DNA from: Pseudomonas antarctica
GTDB lineage: Bacteria > Pseudomonadota > Gammaproteobacteria > Pseudomonadales > Pseudomonadaceae
DNA: 64,000 bases
Reading direction: 5' to 3'
Assembly (NCBI RefSeq): GCF_900624995.1
Contig: NZ_UYXQ01000003.1
Coordinates: 62,001-126,000, forward strand
Shown: in pieces, positions 28,791 to 39,348 of the stretch
Layout: the number at the start of each line of letters is the position of its first letter
Position numbering within the stretch: position 1 is the stretch's first letter
Translations under genes and position numbers: made by a program
Notes under the pieces: model-generated
Databases searched by the model: none
What the model was told of the DNA's origin: nothing
What the model saw: the letters and a program-made list of their open reading frames with translations, nothing else

Positions 28791-31643
28791 ATGGATAAGA
28801 CCTACCAGCCGCACGCTATTGAAACTTCCTGGTACCAGACCTGGGAGTCCGAGAATTATTTCGCTCCGCAAGGCGCGGGCGATGCCTACACCATCATGAT
28901 TCCGCCACCGAACGTCACTGGCAGCCTGCACATGGGCCATGGCTTCAACAATGCGATCATGGATGCGTTGATCCGTTTCCGCCGTATGCAGGGCCGCAAC
29001 ACCTTGTGGCAACCGGGTACCGATCACGCCGGCATCGCCACCCAGATGCTGGTGGAACGCCAACTCGAAGCCACCGGCCAGAACCGTCACGACCTGGGTC
29101 GCGAGAAATTCCTGGATAAAATCTGGGAATGGAAAGATCAGTCCGGCGGCAACATCAGCCGTCAGATCCGTCGCCTGGGCTCGTCCGTCGACTGGAGCCG
29201 CGAGCGCTTCACCATGGACGACGGCCTGTCGGAATCGGTGAAAGAAGCCTTCGTGCGCCTGCATGAAGACGGCCTGATCTACCGCGGCAAGCGTCTGGTC
29301 AACTGGGACACCAAGTTGCACACGGCGATTTCCGACCTCGAAGTGGAAAACCACGACGAGAAAGGGTTCCTGTGGAATCTCAAGTACCCACTGGCCGACG
29401 GCGCCAAGACCGCTGAGGGCAACGACTACTTGATCGTCGCCACCACTCGCCCGGAAACCATGCTCGGCGACGCCGCCGTGGCCGTGAATCCTAACGACGA
29501 GCGCTACCAGGCGCTGATTGGCAAGTTCGTTGAGCTGCCGCTGGTTGGCCGTCGCATCCCGATCATCGCGGATGATTACTGCGACCCTGAATTCGGCACC
29601 GGCTGCGTGAAAATCACCCCGGCCCACGATTTCAACGACTACGAAGTCGGCAAGCGCCACAACCTGCCGCTGCTGAACATCTTCGACAAAAACGCCGCTG
29701 TCCTGCCGGCCTGCCAGGTATTCAACCTCGACGGCACGCTGAACGAGAGCATCGACGGCAAGATCCCGGCTGAATACGCCGGCCTCGACCGTTTTGAAGC
29801 GCGCAAGCAGATCGTTGCCGCCTTCGACGCTGCCGGCCTGCTGGTGAGCGTTGATGACCACGCCCTGAAGGTGCCGAAAGGCGACCGCTCCGGCACCATC
29901 ATCGAGCCTTGGCTGACCGACCAGTGGTACGTATCCACCAAGCCGCTGGCCGAGCCGGCGATTGCTGCCGTGGAAGACGGCCGCATCGCATTCGTGCCGA
30001 AACAGTACGAAAACATGTACTTCTCGTGGATGCGTGACATCCAGGATTGGTGCATCAGCCGTCAGCTGTGGTGGGGCCACCGTATTCCGGCCTGGTACGA
30101 CGAGTCGGGCAAGGTCTATGTCGGCCGCGATGAAGCCGAAGTACGTGCCAAGCACAACCTCGGCCCGGACGTGGCGCTGCAACAGGATAACGACGTACTC
30201 GACACCTGGTTCAGTTCGGGCCTGTGGACGTTTTCCACCTTGGGCTGGCCGCAACAGACCGAGTTCCTGAAGAAGTTCCACTCCACCGACGTGCTGGTCA
30301 CCGGCTTCGACATCATTTTCTTCTGGGTTGCCCGGATGATCATGCTCACCATGCACTTGGTGAAAAACGAAGACGGCACCCCGCAGGTACCGTTCAAGAC
30401 CGTGTACGTGCACGGCCTGGTGCGTGATGGCCAGGGCCAGAAGATGTCCAAGTCCAAGGGCAACGTCCTGGACCCACTGGACATCATCGACGGCATCGAC
30501 CTGGAAACCCTGGTGCAGAAACGCACTACCGGCCTGATGCAACCCACGCCAAAACTGCTGAAAAAGATCGAAAAGCAGACCCGCGAAGAATTCCCGGAAG
30601 GTATCGCCAGCTACGGCACCGATGCCATGCGCTTCACCTTCTGCTCGCTGGCGTCCACAGGTCGCGACATCAAGTTCGACATGGGCCGCGTCGAAGGCTA
30701 TCGCAACTTCTGCAACAAGATCTGGAACGCCGCGCGCTACGTGCTGGATAAAGGCGAAGACTGCGGCCAGAACGGCGAGGCCATCGAGCTGTCCCTGGCG
30801 GACCGCTGGATCATCTCCCAGCTGCAGCGCACCGAAGCCGAAGTGACCCGTCAACTCGACCAGTTCCGCTTCGACCTGGCGGCGCAGGCCTTGTACGAGT
30901 TCATCTGGAACCAGTATTGCGACTGGTACCTGGAACTGTCCAAGCCCGTGCTGTGGGACGAGAACTCGCCGATCGAACGTCAGCGCGGCACCCGTCACAC
31001 CCTGGTGCGCGTGCTGGAAGTGGCGTTGCGCCTGGCGCATCCGTTCATGCCGTTCATCACCGAAGAAATCTGGCAGCGCCTCGCGCCGCTGGCCGGCAAA
31101 GACGGCAAGACCATCATGCTGCAACCTTGGCCGGTGGCCAACGAAGCCCGCATTGATGAGGCGGCCGAAAGCGACATCGAATGGCTCAAGACCCTGATGA
31201 TGGGCACGCGCAACATTCGCGCCGAGATGAACATCGGCCCGGGCAAGCCGCTGGCCGTGTTCGTGAAGAACGCCAGCGCCGAAGATCAGCGTCGCCTCAC
31301 CGAGAACGATGCGCTGCTCAAGAAGCTGGCGAAGCTGGAGTCGATCACCGTATTGGCGGATGGCGCCGAAGCACCGCTGTCTGCGACTGCGTTGGTTGGC
31401 GACATGGAAGTGCTGGTGCCGATGGCCGGCTTGATCGACAAGGGCGCGGAACTGGCCCGTCTCGACAAGGAAATTGCACGCCTGCGAGGCGAAGTGCAGC
31501 GGGTGGGCGGTAAGCTGTCCAACGCGGCGTTCGTCGACAAAGCGCCGGCTGAAGTGATCGACAAAGAACGCGCCAAGTTAGCCGAGGCTGAACAGGCCTT
31601 GGGCAAGCTGGCGGAGCAACATGCACGGATTTCCAGCCTGTAA
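28791..31643 (+). CDS. valS: valyl-tRNA synthetase
   Basis: The 950-residue class I synthetase charges tRNA-Val. The HIGH motif appears as HMGH in [10 protein letters not shown] and the KMSKS loop as QKMSKSKGN; the editing domain lies between (about 190-340), and a C-terminal coiled coil ([20 protein letters not shown]) is present. The ATG at 28791 starts [11 protein letters not shown], the normal N-terminus; the frame extends upstream into non-coding sequence. A strong terminator follows. Confidence 0.97.
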   Translation: MDKTYQPHAIETSWYQTWESENYFAPQGAGDAYTIMIPPPNVTGSLHMGHGFNNAIMDALIRFRRMQGRNTLWQPGTDHAGIATQMLVERQLEATGQNRHDLGREKFLDKIWEWKDQSGGNISRQIRRLGSSVDWSRERFTMDDGLSESVKEAFVRLHEDGLIYRGKRLVNWDTKLHTAISDLEVENHDEKGFLWNLKYPLADGAKTAEGNDYLIVATTRPETMLGDAAVAVNPNDERYQALIGKFVELPLVGRRIPIIADDYCDPEFGTGCVKITPAHDFNDYEVGKRHNLPLLNIFDKNAAVLPACQVFNLDGTLNESIDGKIPAEYAGLDRFEARKQIVAAFDAAGLLVSVDDHALKVPKGDRSGTIIEPWLTDQWYVSTKPLAEPAIAAVEDGRIAFVPKQYENMYFSWMRDIQDWCISRQLWWGHRIPAWYDESGKVYVGRDEAEVRAKHNLGPDVALQQDNDVLDTWFSSGLWTFSTLGWPQQTEFLKKFHSTDVLVTGFDIIFFWVARMIMLTMHLVKNEDGTPQVPFKTVYVHGLVRDGQGQKMSKSKGNVLDPLDIIDGIDLETLVQKRTTGLMQPTPKLLKKIEKQTREEFPEGIASYGTDAMRFTFCSLASTGRDIKFDMGRVEGYRNFCNKIWNAARYVLDKGEDCGQNGEAIELSLADRWIISQLQRTEAEVTRQLDQFRFDLAAQALYEFIWNQYCDWYLELSKPVLWDENSPIERQRGTRHTLVRVLEVALRLAHPFMPFITEEIWQRLAPLAGKDGKTIMLQPWPVANEARIDEAAESDIEWLKTLMMGTRNIRAEMNIGPGKPLAVFVKNASAEDQRRLTENDALLKKLAKLESITVLADGAEAPLSATALVGDMEVLVPMAGLIDKGAELARLDKEIARLRGEVQRVGGKLSNAAFVDKAPAEVIDKERAKLAEAEQALGKLAEQHARISSL

Positions 31644-31661
31644 GGTGAACCCCGTGTAAGA

Positions 31662-31688
31662 AAGAGACCTTCGGGTCTCTTTTTTTTG
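31662..31688 (+). terminator. rho-independent terminator after valS
   Basis: AAGAGACC-TTCG-GGTCTCTT is a compact stem with a stable tetraloop, followed by eight Ts. It lies about 20 bp after the valS stop. Confidence 0.93.
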
Positions 31689-31782
31689 GCTGGAAAACCG
31701 CGCCCACATTTAACCGAGGTCAACTTCGGAATGTGTGACAATACCCACCACTTTTGAAGCAACCCCAGAATCGACGTAGCCC

Positions 31783-32802
31783 ATGACCACCCCCAGCACG
31801 CCAAAACCTCCGCGCAAAAAGCCTAAAACCGCAGCCACGGCCAAGCCCGTGGTACCGCGTAAAGAGGCCACCTTGCACCCGCGTAACCGCCACACGGGCC
31901 GTTACGACTTCCCGGCACTGATCAAGACCACGCCGGAACTGGCGAAATTCGTGATCATCAACCCTTATGGCAAGGAAAGTATCGACTTCGCCAGCCCGGA
32001 CGCGGTGCGGGTGTTCAACCGGGCATTGCTGAAATCCTTCTATGGCATCCAGCATTGGGACATCCCGGCGGATTACCTGTGCCCACCGGTGCCGGGGCGT
32101 TCGGACTACGTGCACTTCCTCGCCGACCTGCTCGCCAGCGTCAACGACGGCAAGATTCCGCGCGGCTCCATCGTCAAGGTGCTGGACATCGGCATGGGCG
32201 CCAACTGCGTCTATCCGCTGATTGGCTACATGGAATACCGCTGGAACTTCCTCGGCTCGGAGGTCGACCCTATTGCCGTGGCTGCGGCCAAGGCCATCGT
32301 GCAGTCCAATGACCTGAGCAAGGTTATCCAACTGCGTCAGCAAACCAATCCCAAGCAGATCTTGCTGGGCCTGCTGGAACCAGGTGAGCGTTTTGACCTG
32401 ACCATGTGCAACCCGCCGTTCCATGCGTCCATGGACGAAGCCACCAAGGGCAGCGAGCGTAAGTGGCGCGCTTTGGGCAAGGCCGATCCCAAGCGCAAGC
32501 TGCCGGTGCTGAACTTCGGTGGCCAATCGGCGGAGTTGTGGTGTGAAGGCGGTGAAGCGCGCTTCGTAACGCAGCTTATCGCCGAGAGTGCGCACTTTGC
32601 CCACAAGGTGCTGTGGTTCAGCACGCTGGTGTCAAAAGCGTCGAACTTACCCGCGATCGAGACCGCTCTGAGAAAAGCCGGTGTGCTGGAAAGCCAGGTG
32701 GTGGAGATGTCCCAAGGCCAGAAACAAAGCCGTTTTGTGGCCTGGACCTTCCAGACCAAGAACGAACAGCAGATCTGGCGCCAGCGGTGGGTCCGCGACT
32801 AG
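31783..32802 (+). CDS. rlmF: 23S rRNA m6A1618 methyltransferase RlmF
   Basis: The 339-residue enzyme methylates A1618 of 23S rRNA with SAM. It has a Lys/Pro-rich basic N-terminus (about 1-35), SAM motif [15 protein letters not shown], and the catalytic NPPF in [10 protein letters not shown] typical of N6-adenine methyltransferases. [13 protein letters not shown] lies late in the protein. It stands alone between two terminators. Confidence 0.94.
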   Translation: MTTPSTPKPPRKKPKTAATAKPVVPRKEATLHPRNRHTGRYDFPALIKTTPELAKFVIINPYGKESIDFASPDAVRVFNRALLKSFYGIQHWDIPADYLCPPVPGRSDYVHFLADLLASVNDGKIPRGSIVKVLDIGMGANCVYPLIGYMEYRWNFLGSEVDPIAVAAAKAIVQSNDLSKVIQLRQQTNPKQILLGLLEPGERFDLTMCNPPFHASMDEATKGSERKWRALGKADPKRKLPVLNFGGQSAELWCEGGEARFVTQLIAESAHFAHKVLWFSTLVSKASNLPAIETALRKAGVLESQVVEMSQGQKQSRFVAWTFQTKNEQQIWRQRWVRD

Positions 32803-32831
32803 CCCTTCATCAGAGTAAAACTGCAGGCAAC

Positions 32832-32872
32832 AAAAAACCGTGCCCGGATCGCTCCGGAGCACGGTTTTTTTT
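32832..32872. terminator. bidirectional terminator, rlmF / HU
   Basis: AAAAAACCGTGC and GCACGGTTTTTTTT flank a CCGGA-TCCGG inner stem. The stem serves both convergent genes, rlmF on plus and the HU gene on minus. Confidence 0.93.
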
Positions 32873-32880
32873 GCTGCGTC

Positions 32881-33162
32881 TTACTTGTTAACAGCGTCGG
32901 TCAGGCCTTTGGCCACAACCAGCTTGATAACTTTCTTGGCAGCGATTTCGATGGCAGCGCCAGTCGAAGGGTTACGGCCAGTACGGGCAGGACGCTCGGT
33001 CACTTTCAGTTTGCCAACGCCTGGCAGAGTGATTTCGCCGCCGTTTTCCAGCTGATCAGCAACAACTTGGCTCAGTTGGTCCAGCAGAGCGCGCACGGTA
33101 GTTTTCGGTGCGTCTACTGCTTCAGCCAGGTCAGCGATCAGTTGGTCTTTAGTAATAGCCAT
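32881..33162 (-). CDS. hupN: HU-family nucleoid protein
   Basis: The 93-residue histone-like protein has an N-terminal helical dimerisation part (ITKDQLIADLAEAVDAP), the GGEITLPGVGKLKVTERPAR sheet and the DNA-arm signature RTGRNPSTGA. HU bends and constrains DNA as a dimer. Its place next to yejK and rlmF fits HupN, the third HU paralogue of P. putida, from memory; the symbol is therefore tentative. AAGGAA lies before the ATG. Confidence 0.85.
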   Translation of the reverse strand: MAITKDQLIADLAEAVDAPKTTVRALLDQLSQVVADQLENGGEITLPGVGKLKVTERPARTGRNPSTGAAIEIAAKKVIKLVVAKGLTDAVNK

Positions 33163-33558
33163 TGTGGTGTTCCTTCCCTATCAAATTCATATGGATTGCA
33201 GAGTGCAGTGTCAGCCATCGAGCCCGACCGTCATGGCCTGGCACCCCCGGCCATAACCACGGAGATCGGGGTTATAGATGCTTGAAACGGGGATTGGTTC
33301 GACCTGACAGATGCTGAATGCACGCTTAACGCCGAGTCTTGGCGTAAGACGGGGCAAAACTAGCACAGAGACGAGGAAATATCCGCCTCAACATACCCAT
33401 TTGGTCAGCTTTATCGCTCTAAACCGTGAAAAAAAGGCAGATAGCCCGTCGGAGAGCAGCCAAAACGTCCTTCGAAGCGTGCCATGCCCAATGGGTGCGG
33501 TACACTGGGCGACTTTTTGGGGAGGCCAACCGCTCCCCTTCAACCAGCCGAGAAGCCT
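33163..33558. other. 396 bp divergent control region, HU / yejK
   Basis: No gene or repeat is convincing here. The HU side is AT-rich near 33175-33200, and a small ATAACC-GGTTAT dyad lies near 33254-33276. Short frames in both directions look like chance. It must hold the promoters of both genes, but I cannot place them with confidence. Confidence 0.6.
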
Positions 33559-34563
33559 ATGCCGATCCGTCATTGCATTGTTCACCTGATCGACAAAAAA
33601 CCCGACGGCACACCCGCAGTTCTGCATGCCCGCGACTCCGAGCTGTCCGAGTCCGCAGCCATCGAGAACATGCTTGCCGACCTCAACGAGAGCTATAACG
33701 CCAAGCAAGGCAAGGCCTGGGGTTTCTTCCATGCCGAGTCCGGCGCGCACCCGTTCAGCGGCTGGTTGAAGGAATATTTCGACGGTGGCCAAGATTTCAC
33801 CACCTTCAGCCGCACAGCGGTCGAGCACCTGCAAAAGCTGATGGAGGAGTCCAACCTCTCCACCGGCGGCCACGTGCTGTTTGCCCACTACCAGCAAGGT
33901 ATGACCGACTACCTGGCCATCGCCCTGCTGCACCACAGCGAGGGCGTGGCGGTGACCGATGAACTGGACGTGACCCCATCACGCCACCTCGACCTCGGCC
34001 AGTTGCACCTGGCGGCGCGCATCAACGTCTCCGAGTGGCAAAACAACAAGCAGTCCAAGCAGTACATCTCCTTTATCAAAGGTAAGAACGGCAAGAAGGT
34101 TTCGGAGTACTTTCGCGACTTTATCGGCTGCCAGGAAGGCGTCGACGGCCCGGGCGAGACCCGCACCCTGCTCAAGGCGTTCAGCGACTTCGTTGAAAGC
34201 GAAGACCTGCCGGACGAATCCGCCCGCGAGAAAACCAAGACCCTGGTGGACTACGCCAGCAGTCAAGCCAAGCTCGGCGAGCCGATGGGCCTGGAAGAAC
34301 TCTCGGGGTTGATCGATGAAGATCGACCAAAAGCATTCTACGACCACATCCGCAACAAGGACTACGGCCTGTCGCCGGAAATCCCGGCCGATAAACGCAC
34401 CCTCAACCAGTTCCGCCGCTTCACCGGCCGCGCCGAAGGCCTGTCGATCAGTTTTGAGGCACACCTGCTGGGCGACAAGATCGAGTACGACGAAGCCGCC
34501 GGCACCTTGATCATCAAGGGCCTGCCGACCCAACTGACCGACCAGCTCAAGCGCCGTAACTGA
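33559..34563 (+). CDS. yejK: nucleoid-associated protein YejK
   Basis: The 334-residue protein belongs to the YejK/NdpA family, found on the nucleoid in E. coli and other gamma-proteobacteria. The whole length matches: [17 protein letters not shown] at the start, [42 protein letters not shown] and a positively charged C-terminus (LKRRN). The ATG at 33559 gives the family start; the frame is open further upstream. Its stop overlaps the glutaredoxin start (TGATG). Confidence 0.93.
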   Translation: MPIRHCIVHLIDKKPDGTPAVLHARDSELSESAAIENMLADLNESYNAKQGKAWGFFHAESGAHPFSGWLKEYFDGGQDFTTFSRTAVEHLQKLMEESNLSTGGHVLFAHYQQGMTDYLAIALLHHSEGVAVTDELDVTPSRHLDLGQLHLAARINVSEWQNNKQSKQYISFIKGKNGKKVSEYFRDFIGCQEGVDGPGETRTLLKAFSDFVESEDLPDESAREKTKTLVDYASSQAKLGEPMGLEELSGLIDEDRPKAFYDHIRNKDYGLSPEIPADKRTLNQFRRFTGRAEGLSISFEAHLLGDKIEYDEAAGTLIIKGLPTQLTDQLKRRN

Positions 34564-34913
34564 TGCTCGGCGGGGTTTTCAAGAAGGTCCTGCTGGTGTT
34601 GCTGTTGGTGGTGGTGATCCAGAACTGGGGCAAGATCGAGCGATTGTTCAACCCCTCGCAGGTGGTGTCGGAGCAGGTACGCGCTTCAGCGCGCGTGGTG
34701 CTCTACTCGACCGAGTGGTGTGGCTACTGCAAGCAGATCCGCCGCTTTCTGGACCAGAAAGGCATTGCGTACCAGGCGCTGGATATCGAGAAGGACGCCC
34801 AGGCGCGCAAGGCGTATGAAGCGTTGGGCGGCGGCGGGATTCCGTTTGTGGACGTCAATGGCACGCTGATTCGCGAGTTCAACCCTGAAGCGATCATGGC
34901 TGCCCTCAAGTAA
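34563..34913 (+). CDS. membrane-anchored glutaredoxin-like protein
   Basis: The 116-residue protein has one N-terminal membrane helix (VLLVLLLVVVIQNW, about 9-22) and then a glutaredoxin domain with the redox motif STEWCGYCKQ and the cis-Pro region GIPFVD. It would face either side of the inner membrane depending on topology; the positive residues before the helix (FKK) suggest a cytoplasmic N-terminus and a periplasmic domain. It overlaps the yejK stop by one base. Partner proteins are unknown. Confidence 0.8.
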   Translation: MLGGVFKKVLLVLLLVVVIQNWGKIERLFNPSQVVSEQVRASARVVLYSTEWCGYCKQIRRFLDQKGIAYQALDIEKDAQARKAYEALGGGGIPFVDVNGTLIREFNPEAIMAALK

Positions 34914-34924
34914 CGCGACCTCAA

Positions 34925-34954
34925 ATGTGGAAGCGGGATTGCCCGCTCCCACAT
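34925..34954. repeat. minimal REP hairpin
   Basis: ATGTGGAAGCGGG-ATTG-CCCGCTCCCACAT forms a nearly perfect stem between the convergent glutaredoxin and receptor genes. Confidence 0.8.
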
Positions 34955-34971
34955 TTAGTGTTGCAGCGTCT

Positions 34972-37212
34972 TTAGAAATTGGCTTCCAGCGACACCATTG
35001 CCGTGCGCTCTTCGCCGACGTTGTAATACGCCGTGCTCGGCGCCAAGCCATTCACCGGTGCCGAGTTGAACGCCACGGTGCGCGCCGAGCTCAGGTATTC
35101 CTTGTCGAACACGTTAAGCATCGAGAAGCGCAAGGTCGCCGACTGGATGACTTTCTTGTCCACCGGCAAGTAAATACCAGCGTTGAGGTCAAACACCGTG
35201 CGGCCTTCGATTTTTTCCTTGTTGGTCAAATCGCCATAGAAGCTGCCGACGTATTTGCCCGCAATGTTGCCGTAGAACCGCGCGTCGTCATACCCGAATA
35301 CCAGGTTGAACATGTTTTCCGGCACGTTGGCCAGTTGCTTGCCCGCCGTCGGCAATAACACGTTCTTGCTGAGCAAATTGTCTTGCTGCTCCGACTTCGT
35401 ATAGGTGTACGAGGCGTAGTAGTTGAAGTGATGTGGCAGCAGGCCACTCCACTCCAGCTCCAGGCCTTTGTTTTCGACGCTACCGACGTTGAGCACCATG
35501 TAGTCACCGGCGGAGTCGGTGGTCGACACTTGGCGATCCTTGAAGCTGATGTAAAACAAGGTCGCGCTCAACGCCATGTCGTCTTCGCTGTAGCGCCAGC
35601 CGAGTTCCTGGTTCCAGCTCAACTCGGACTTCAGGCTCACCGAGTCGCCCTTGTTGTACAGCACGTAGTTCGGCGGCGTGCGCATGTTGCGGGTGACGTT
35701 GTAAAACGTCTGGTTACGCTCGTCGACCTGGTACTTGGCGCTGAAGCCCGGCAGGAACTGGTGGTAGCGGGTGTTACGTTTTTCCGGCTTGTCGTACAGG
35801 CTGCCGAGGTTGTTGCCGTCACGCTCGACGTATTGGTACGCCAAGGTGCCGACAAAACTCAGGTCGGGGGTGGCTTGCCAGCTGTCCTGCACCCAGAGTT
35901 TCTGCGACGGGGTGACCGTGTAGTAGTGGCGGCCTTGGACGGTGGCGCCGTTCTTGTCGACCACCTGACCGCCGCCGTTGTAGTCGCCCCACACATCACT
36001 GGGCGCGCCTTCACTGTTGATCCCGATAAAGGGCTGGGTCTGGCGCTGGCGTGCGCGTTCATACCAGTAGCCGTAGTCCAGGCTGTGTTCTTCGTTGATG
36101 TCCCACTTCATTTTCGCGGTGACGCCAGGGCGCCAGGTTTCGGTCCACGAAGGGCGGTAGTAGTTGGCCGATTTCAGGTTGCTCAGGTCGTAGTTGCCGG
36201 CCTTGTCGGATTTGGGCCCCAGGTTCGACGCGGTCTGGCCGCTGAAGCTGCCACCGTTGGCCCAGTAGTAATACGGCGTAACCGTCAGCGCCAGGTTGTC
36301 TTGCAACTGCCAGCGCTGGGTGAGCGTGGCATTGACGCTTTCGAACGGATTGCGGTTGAGCTTATAGGACGAAGACAGCAGGCCAGACTTGTAAACTGGA
36401 GTTTGCGCGTAGTCCTTGCGCCGCCCTTCGTTCTCAAATTGCGCTTTGCTCAGGGTGTTGTAGTTGTAGTTTTCCTGGTTGTTGTATTTGACGGTCGCCA
36501 GTGTGGAGTTGCCACTGCCATCTTCGAACAGGCTGCTCCACTCGACTTTGTCGCTGCGCATCGTGCCTTTGCCGCGCCACTTGTCACTTTCCAGGTGCGA
36601 TGCCGACACCCAGGTCTTGAGGCCGCCGAAATCGCCGGTGTTCAACCGCACGAAGGTCTTGCGCAGGTCATTGGCGCCGACGATCTGTTTGGCAAATAAC
36701 CCGGACTCTTTAGTCGGCCGAATCGTGATCATGCCGATATTGCCGCCGCTGGAACCGATGTGCGGGCCGTCCGCCTCGGAGGAGCCTTGGGTGACAAACA
36801 CTTCGGCGAGGTTTTCCGGGTCGCCCAGTTGGTTTGAATACACGCTGTAGTTGCCCGAGTCGTTGATCGGCACGCCGTCAACGGACACACCGAGCTGGTC
36901 AGAACTCATGCCACGCATGGTGAAGTTGGTGCCGCTGGTACCGCTGGCGTCATCGCTGGAAACGTTGATGCCTGGCGTGTACTTGAGCTTGTCGATGGCG
37001 TTGGCGGTCGCCGACATTTGGTCCATGGCTTCCTTGGTCACCGTCGACCGCGCCTTGGCACTTTCTTCGCGAATCATGTGGCCGTTGCCCAGCGTTTGTT
37101 TACCGGCGATATTCACCGAGCCCACATCCTGAGCGTCGTCCGCCAAAACCAGCGGCGCAAAGCCACCCAGGCCCGAGGCTAAAAGCAGGGCATAAAGATT
37201 GTTGTAGTTCAC
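34972..37212 (-). CDS. TonB-dependent outer-membrane receptor, no signalling domain
   Basis: The 746-residue receptor has a signal peptide (YALLLASGLGGFAPLVLA), then almost at once a plug domain (KARSTVTKEAMDQ ... TPGINVSSDDASG ... FTMRGMSSDQLGVSVDGVPIND) and a 22-strand type barrel ending in MVSLEANF. The GTG start follows AAGGGA by 8 bases. It lacks the roughly 80-residue N-terminal STN domain that transducing receptors use, although a FecR/FecI-type pair lies directly upstream in the same direction. The ligand cannot be read from sequence; an iron chelate is likely from context. Confidence 0.85.
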   Translation of the reverse strand: MNYNNLYALLLASGLGGFAPLVLADDAQDVGSVNIAGKQTLGNGHMIREESAKARSTVTKEAMDQMSATANAIDKLKYTPGINVSSDDASGTSGTNFTMRGMSSDQLGVSVDGVPINDSGNYSVYSNQLGDPENLAEVFVTQGSSEADGPHIGSSGGNIGMITIRPTKESGLFAKQIVGANDLRKTFVRLNTGDFGGLKTWVSASHLESDKWRGKGTMRSDKVEWSSLFEDGSGNSTLATVKYNNQENYNYNTLSKAQFENEGRRKDYAQTPVYKSGLLSSSYKLNRNPFESVNATLTQRWQLQDNLALTVTPYYYWANGGSFSGQTASNLGPKSDKAGNYDLSNLKSANYYRPSWTETWRPGVTAKMKWDINEEHSLDYGYWYERARQRQTQPFIGINSEGAPSDVWGDYNGGGQVVDKNGATVQGRHYYTVTPSQKLWVQDSWQATPDLSFVGTLAYQYVERDGNNLGSLYDKPEKRNTRYHQFLPGFSAKYQVDERNQTFYNVTRNMRTPPNYVLYNKGDSVSLKSELSWNQELGWRYSEDDMALSATLFYISFKDRQVSTTDSAGDYMVLNVGSVENKGLELEWSGLLPHHFNYYASYTYTKSEQQDNLLSKNVLLPTAGKQLANVPENMFNLVFGYDDARFYGNIAGKYVGSFYGDLTNKEKIEGRTVFDLNAGIYLPVDKKVIQSATLRFSMLNVFDKEYLSSARTVAFNSAPVNGLAPSTAYYNVGEERTAMVSLEANF

Positions 37213-37461
37213 CTGTAGATCCCTTACTGACGTTGCTCTGTTGTATGGGGCAGTCGCGCCGGCACTGGGTTGGCAGACGACGCTTAGCTTCCTGACCACT
37301 TGCTCAGGAACCCGAGGATGATCCACGCCACGTGTAACGGTTTGGTGACAGGTCTGGGTGATTGCGATGAAGGTTCGGTGAACGGTCTGCAGGCACCGTG
37401 GGGCACGGGGCGTAGAGGCCGACTTGAGGATGCTTAGGCGTCATTAAGGCTTGATATGTAA

Positions 37462-38439
37462 CTAGCGCAACACAATCATGCGGCCCAACAGGTTGTGCTG
37501 TTCGAACCCGAGCACCGCCTGCAAGGCATTCAACACCGCCTGTGGGTCTTTGCTCGGAAAGCTGCCGCTGACACGTTTGGCGGCCATCTCATCATTCAGC
37601 AGCAGGATTCGGCCAGGGTAGTAACGGCGCAGGTCCTGTACCACGTCGGCGAGCGGCGCCTTGTAGTAGTTGAGCCAGCCGTCACGCCAGGCCAGGCGTG
37701 ATTCGCTGTCGACGGTGTGCATCGGTTCAGCCACCCCCTCGGCGTAGGCCAGTTGCTGGCCTGCGGTCAGAATTTGCTGCTGGCCCTGTTTGGACGGCGT
37801 CACGCCAACCCGGCCGGACAACACTGTCACTTGGGCCCCGGCCGGTTGCAGGCGCACTTCGAACTGCGTCCCCAGCACCCGCGTTTCGCCACTGCCAGCG
37901 CCGACCACAAACGGCTGGCCGGTATGGGTCACGCTGAAAAAACCCGCCCCGCGTCGCAACTGGATATGGCGCTCGCCGTGGCTGAAATCCACGGCGATGG
38001 CGCTGTCGGCATCGAGGGTGACCTGGGATCGATCGGCCAGGGTCACAGTTTTCACTTGCCCCGGTGCCGTGACGTAATCGGCGCCAACGTCATCGACCCA
38101 GCGCCACGGCTGCCAACCGCCGCCCATCGACACCATCACCAGCAAGCAGGCGACCATGGCCAAGGCGCAAGACCTGCGCACCACGCGCGAACGCTTTGCG
38201 GTATCCATCGCATGGAGGTAGCCCTGCAAGGCCAAGGCGTCTTCGTCCGCCAGTGTGCGTGCCGGCACTTCGCTTATCTCCCACAGCACCTGCGCTTGAG
38301 CGTAGGCCTCGACGTGCGCAGGGTCGGCACGCAACCAGCGGCTGAACGTTGCCTGGTCACCGCTGCTGGGCTGGTCGTGCAGCAAGCTCAGCCAGTCGAG
38401 GGCGGCCTGTTCTTGGGAGGGTGTGGGGGTCGCGTTCAC
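37462..38439 (-). CDS. FecR-family anti-sigma regulator
   Basis: The 325-residue protein has an N-terminal cytoplasmic domain (ALDWLSLLHDQPSSGDQATFSRWL), one membrane helix (about 90-106, CALAMVACLLVMVSMGG) and a periplasmic FecR domain with LADRSQVTLDADSAIAVDF and VLGTQFEVR. The C-terminal part (DVVQDLRRYYPGRI ... VLNALQAVLGF) is the segment that normally contacts the STN domain of a receptor. It overlaps the sigma factor stop by four bases (ATGA). It would control that sigma factor. Confidence 0.88.
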   Translation of the reverse strand: MNATPTPSQEQAALDWLSLLHDQPSSGDQATFSRWLRADPAHVEAYAQAQVLWEISEVPARTLADEDALALQGYLHAMDTAKRSRVVRRSCALAMVACLLVMVSMGGGWQPWRWVDDVGADYVTAPGQVKTVTLADRSQVTLDADSAIAVDFSHGERHIQLRRGAGFFSVTHTGQPFVVGAGSGETRVLGTQFEVRLQPAGAQVTVLSGRVGVTPSKQGQQQILTAGQQLAYAEGVAEPMHTVDSESRLAWRDGWLNYYKAPLADVVQDLRRYYPGRILLLNDEMAAKRVSGSFPSKDPQAVLNALQAVLGFEQHNLLGRMIVLR

Positions 38440-39014
38440 GGTGCTTTCCCTGGCGTGCGTGGCTGCATGGGTTCGCGAAGGCTGGCCTTGCAGGCTTCGA
38501 GGGCACGCATCATATGTTTTTCCACCGCACTTTGGGACAGCCCCATCGCCTTGGCGATTTGCGCGTACTTGCGGCCATGGATGCGGTTGAGCAGGAAAAT
38601 CTGCCGGGTGCGCTCCGGCAGGCTGCGCAGGGCGGCTTCGACATGGCGCAGATCATTGCCCGCTTCGAGCGCTGCCTGGGGCTCGGAGCCCTGGTTGTCT
38701 TGTTGCTCCGGCAGCCAGCCTTCGCTGCTACGTACACGGGCGCCTTCACTGCGCAAGTGGTCGATGGCGATGTTGCCAGCGCAACGCAGCAAGTAGGTGC
38801 TGAGTTCTTCGACCTGCACCAACGGGCGGCGCCAAAACCGCAGGAACAGGTCCTGCACCAGGTCGGCCGCCGTGGCACGGCAGCCCACGCGGCGGCTGAC
38901 CAGGGCTTCCATCTGCGCGCGCTGCGACAAAAATACCTGCAGGAAATGCGCACGCCCACCGGCCGCATCGGTGTGCGGGCTGTCTTGGGGTTGCGGTGGC
39001 GTGCTGATGATCAT
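38436..39014 (-). CDS. FecI-family ECF sigma factor
   Basis: The 192-residue sigma factor has region 2 (ADLVQDLFLRFW ... NIAIDHLRSEGAR) and region 4 (LPERTRQIFLLNRIHGRKYAQIAKAMGLSQSAVEKHMMRALE), the iron-starvation type. It would direct polymerase to the receptor promoter in the 249 bp gap upstream of the TonB receptor. It follows the DUF3325 gene by 7 bp, so it can be read from the Fur-controlled promoter further upstream. Confidence 0.9.
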   Translation of the reverse strand: MIISTPPQPQDSPHTDAAGGRAHFLQVFLSQRAQMEALVSRRVGCRATAADLVQDLFLRFWRRPLVQVEELSTYLLRCAGNIAIDHLRSEGARVRSSEGWLPEQQDNQGSEPQAALEAGNDLRHVEAALRSLPERTRQIFLLNRIHGRKYAQIAKAMGLSQSAVEKHMMRALEACKASLREPMQPRTPGKAP

Positions 39015-39021
39015 GGGAGGC

Positions 39022-39348
39022 TCAGAATAAGGCGAACGCCGCGACAGGGCTGGCCAGCAGGCCGACGCCCGCCAGGATCAAGGCCAGTCTTGGCCGATAC
39101 GGCAACAGCAACACCAGCAGCAATGCGCTGAGCATCAATACGGCGCACCACTCCACCAGGCCTTGGGCCAAGCCCGAGGCAACCGTCGCAGGCCCAGTCG
39201 ACAGCCCCAGCAGCAACCCACCGGCCGTGCGTAATGTGAGGCGTCGCACGGGTGAGGGCTTGCTGTGCAGCAGCTCACCGTGATGGCGGTCGGTGGACAG
39301 GCACAGCGCGGTAAACCCGGCGTAGCACATCAGCAGCGCGAGCAACAT
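39022..39348 (-). CDS. DUF3325 family membrane protein
   Basis: The 108-residue protein has three hydrophobic segments (about 1-16, 40-70 and 80-105) and a short His-containing loop (STDRHHGELLHSKPS). Small proteins of this type go with PepSY membrane proteins in iron-uptake loci of pseudomonads. The ATG directly follows the PepSY stop (TGAATG). Function unknown; it may be a small subunit of a membrane reductase. Confidence 0.75.
   Translation of the reverse strand: MLLALLMCYAGFTALCLSTDRHHGELLHSKPSPVRRLTLRTAGGLLLGLSTGPATVASGLAQGLVEWCAVLMLSALLLVLLLPYRPRLALILAGVGLLASPVAAFALF

Noticed and set aside
28764..31124. 786-codon open frame opposite valS
   Set aside because: Antisense shadow of valS; composition is His/Gln/Val-rich as expected for reverse reading of Pseudomonas genes.
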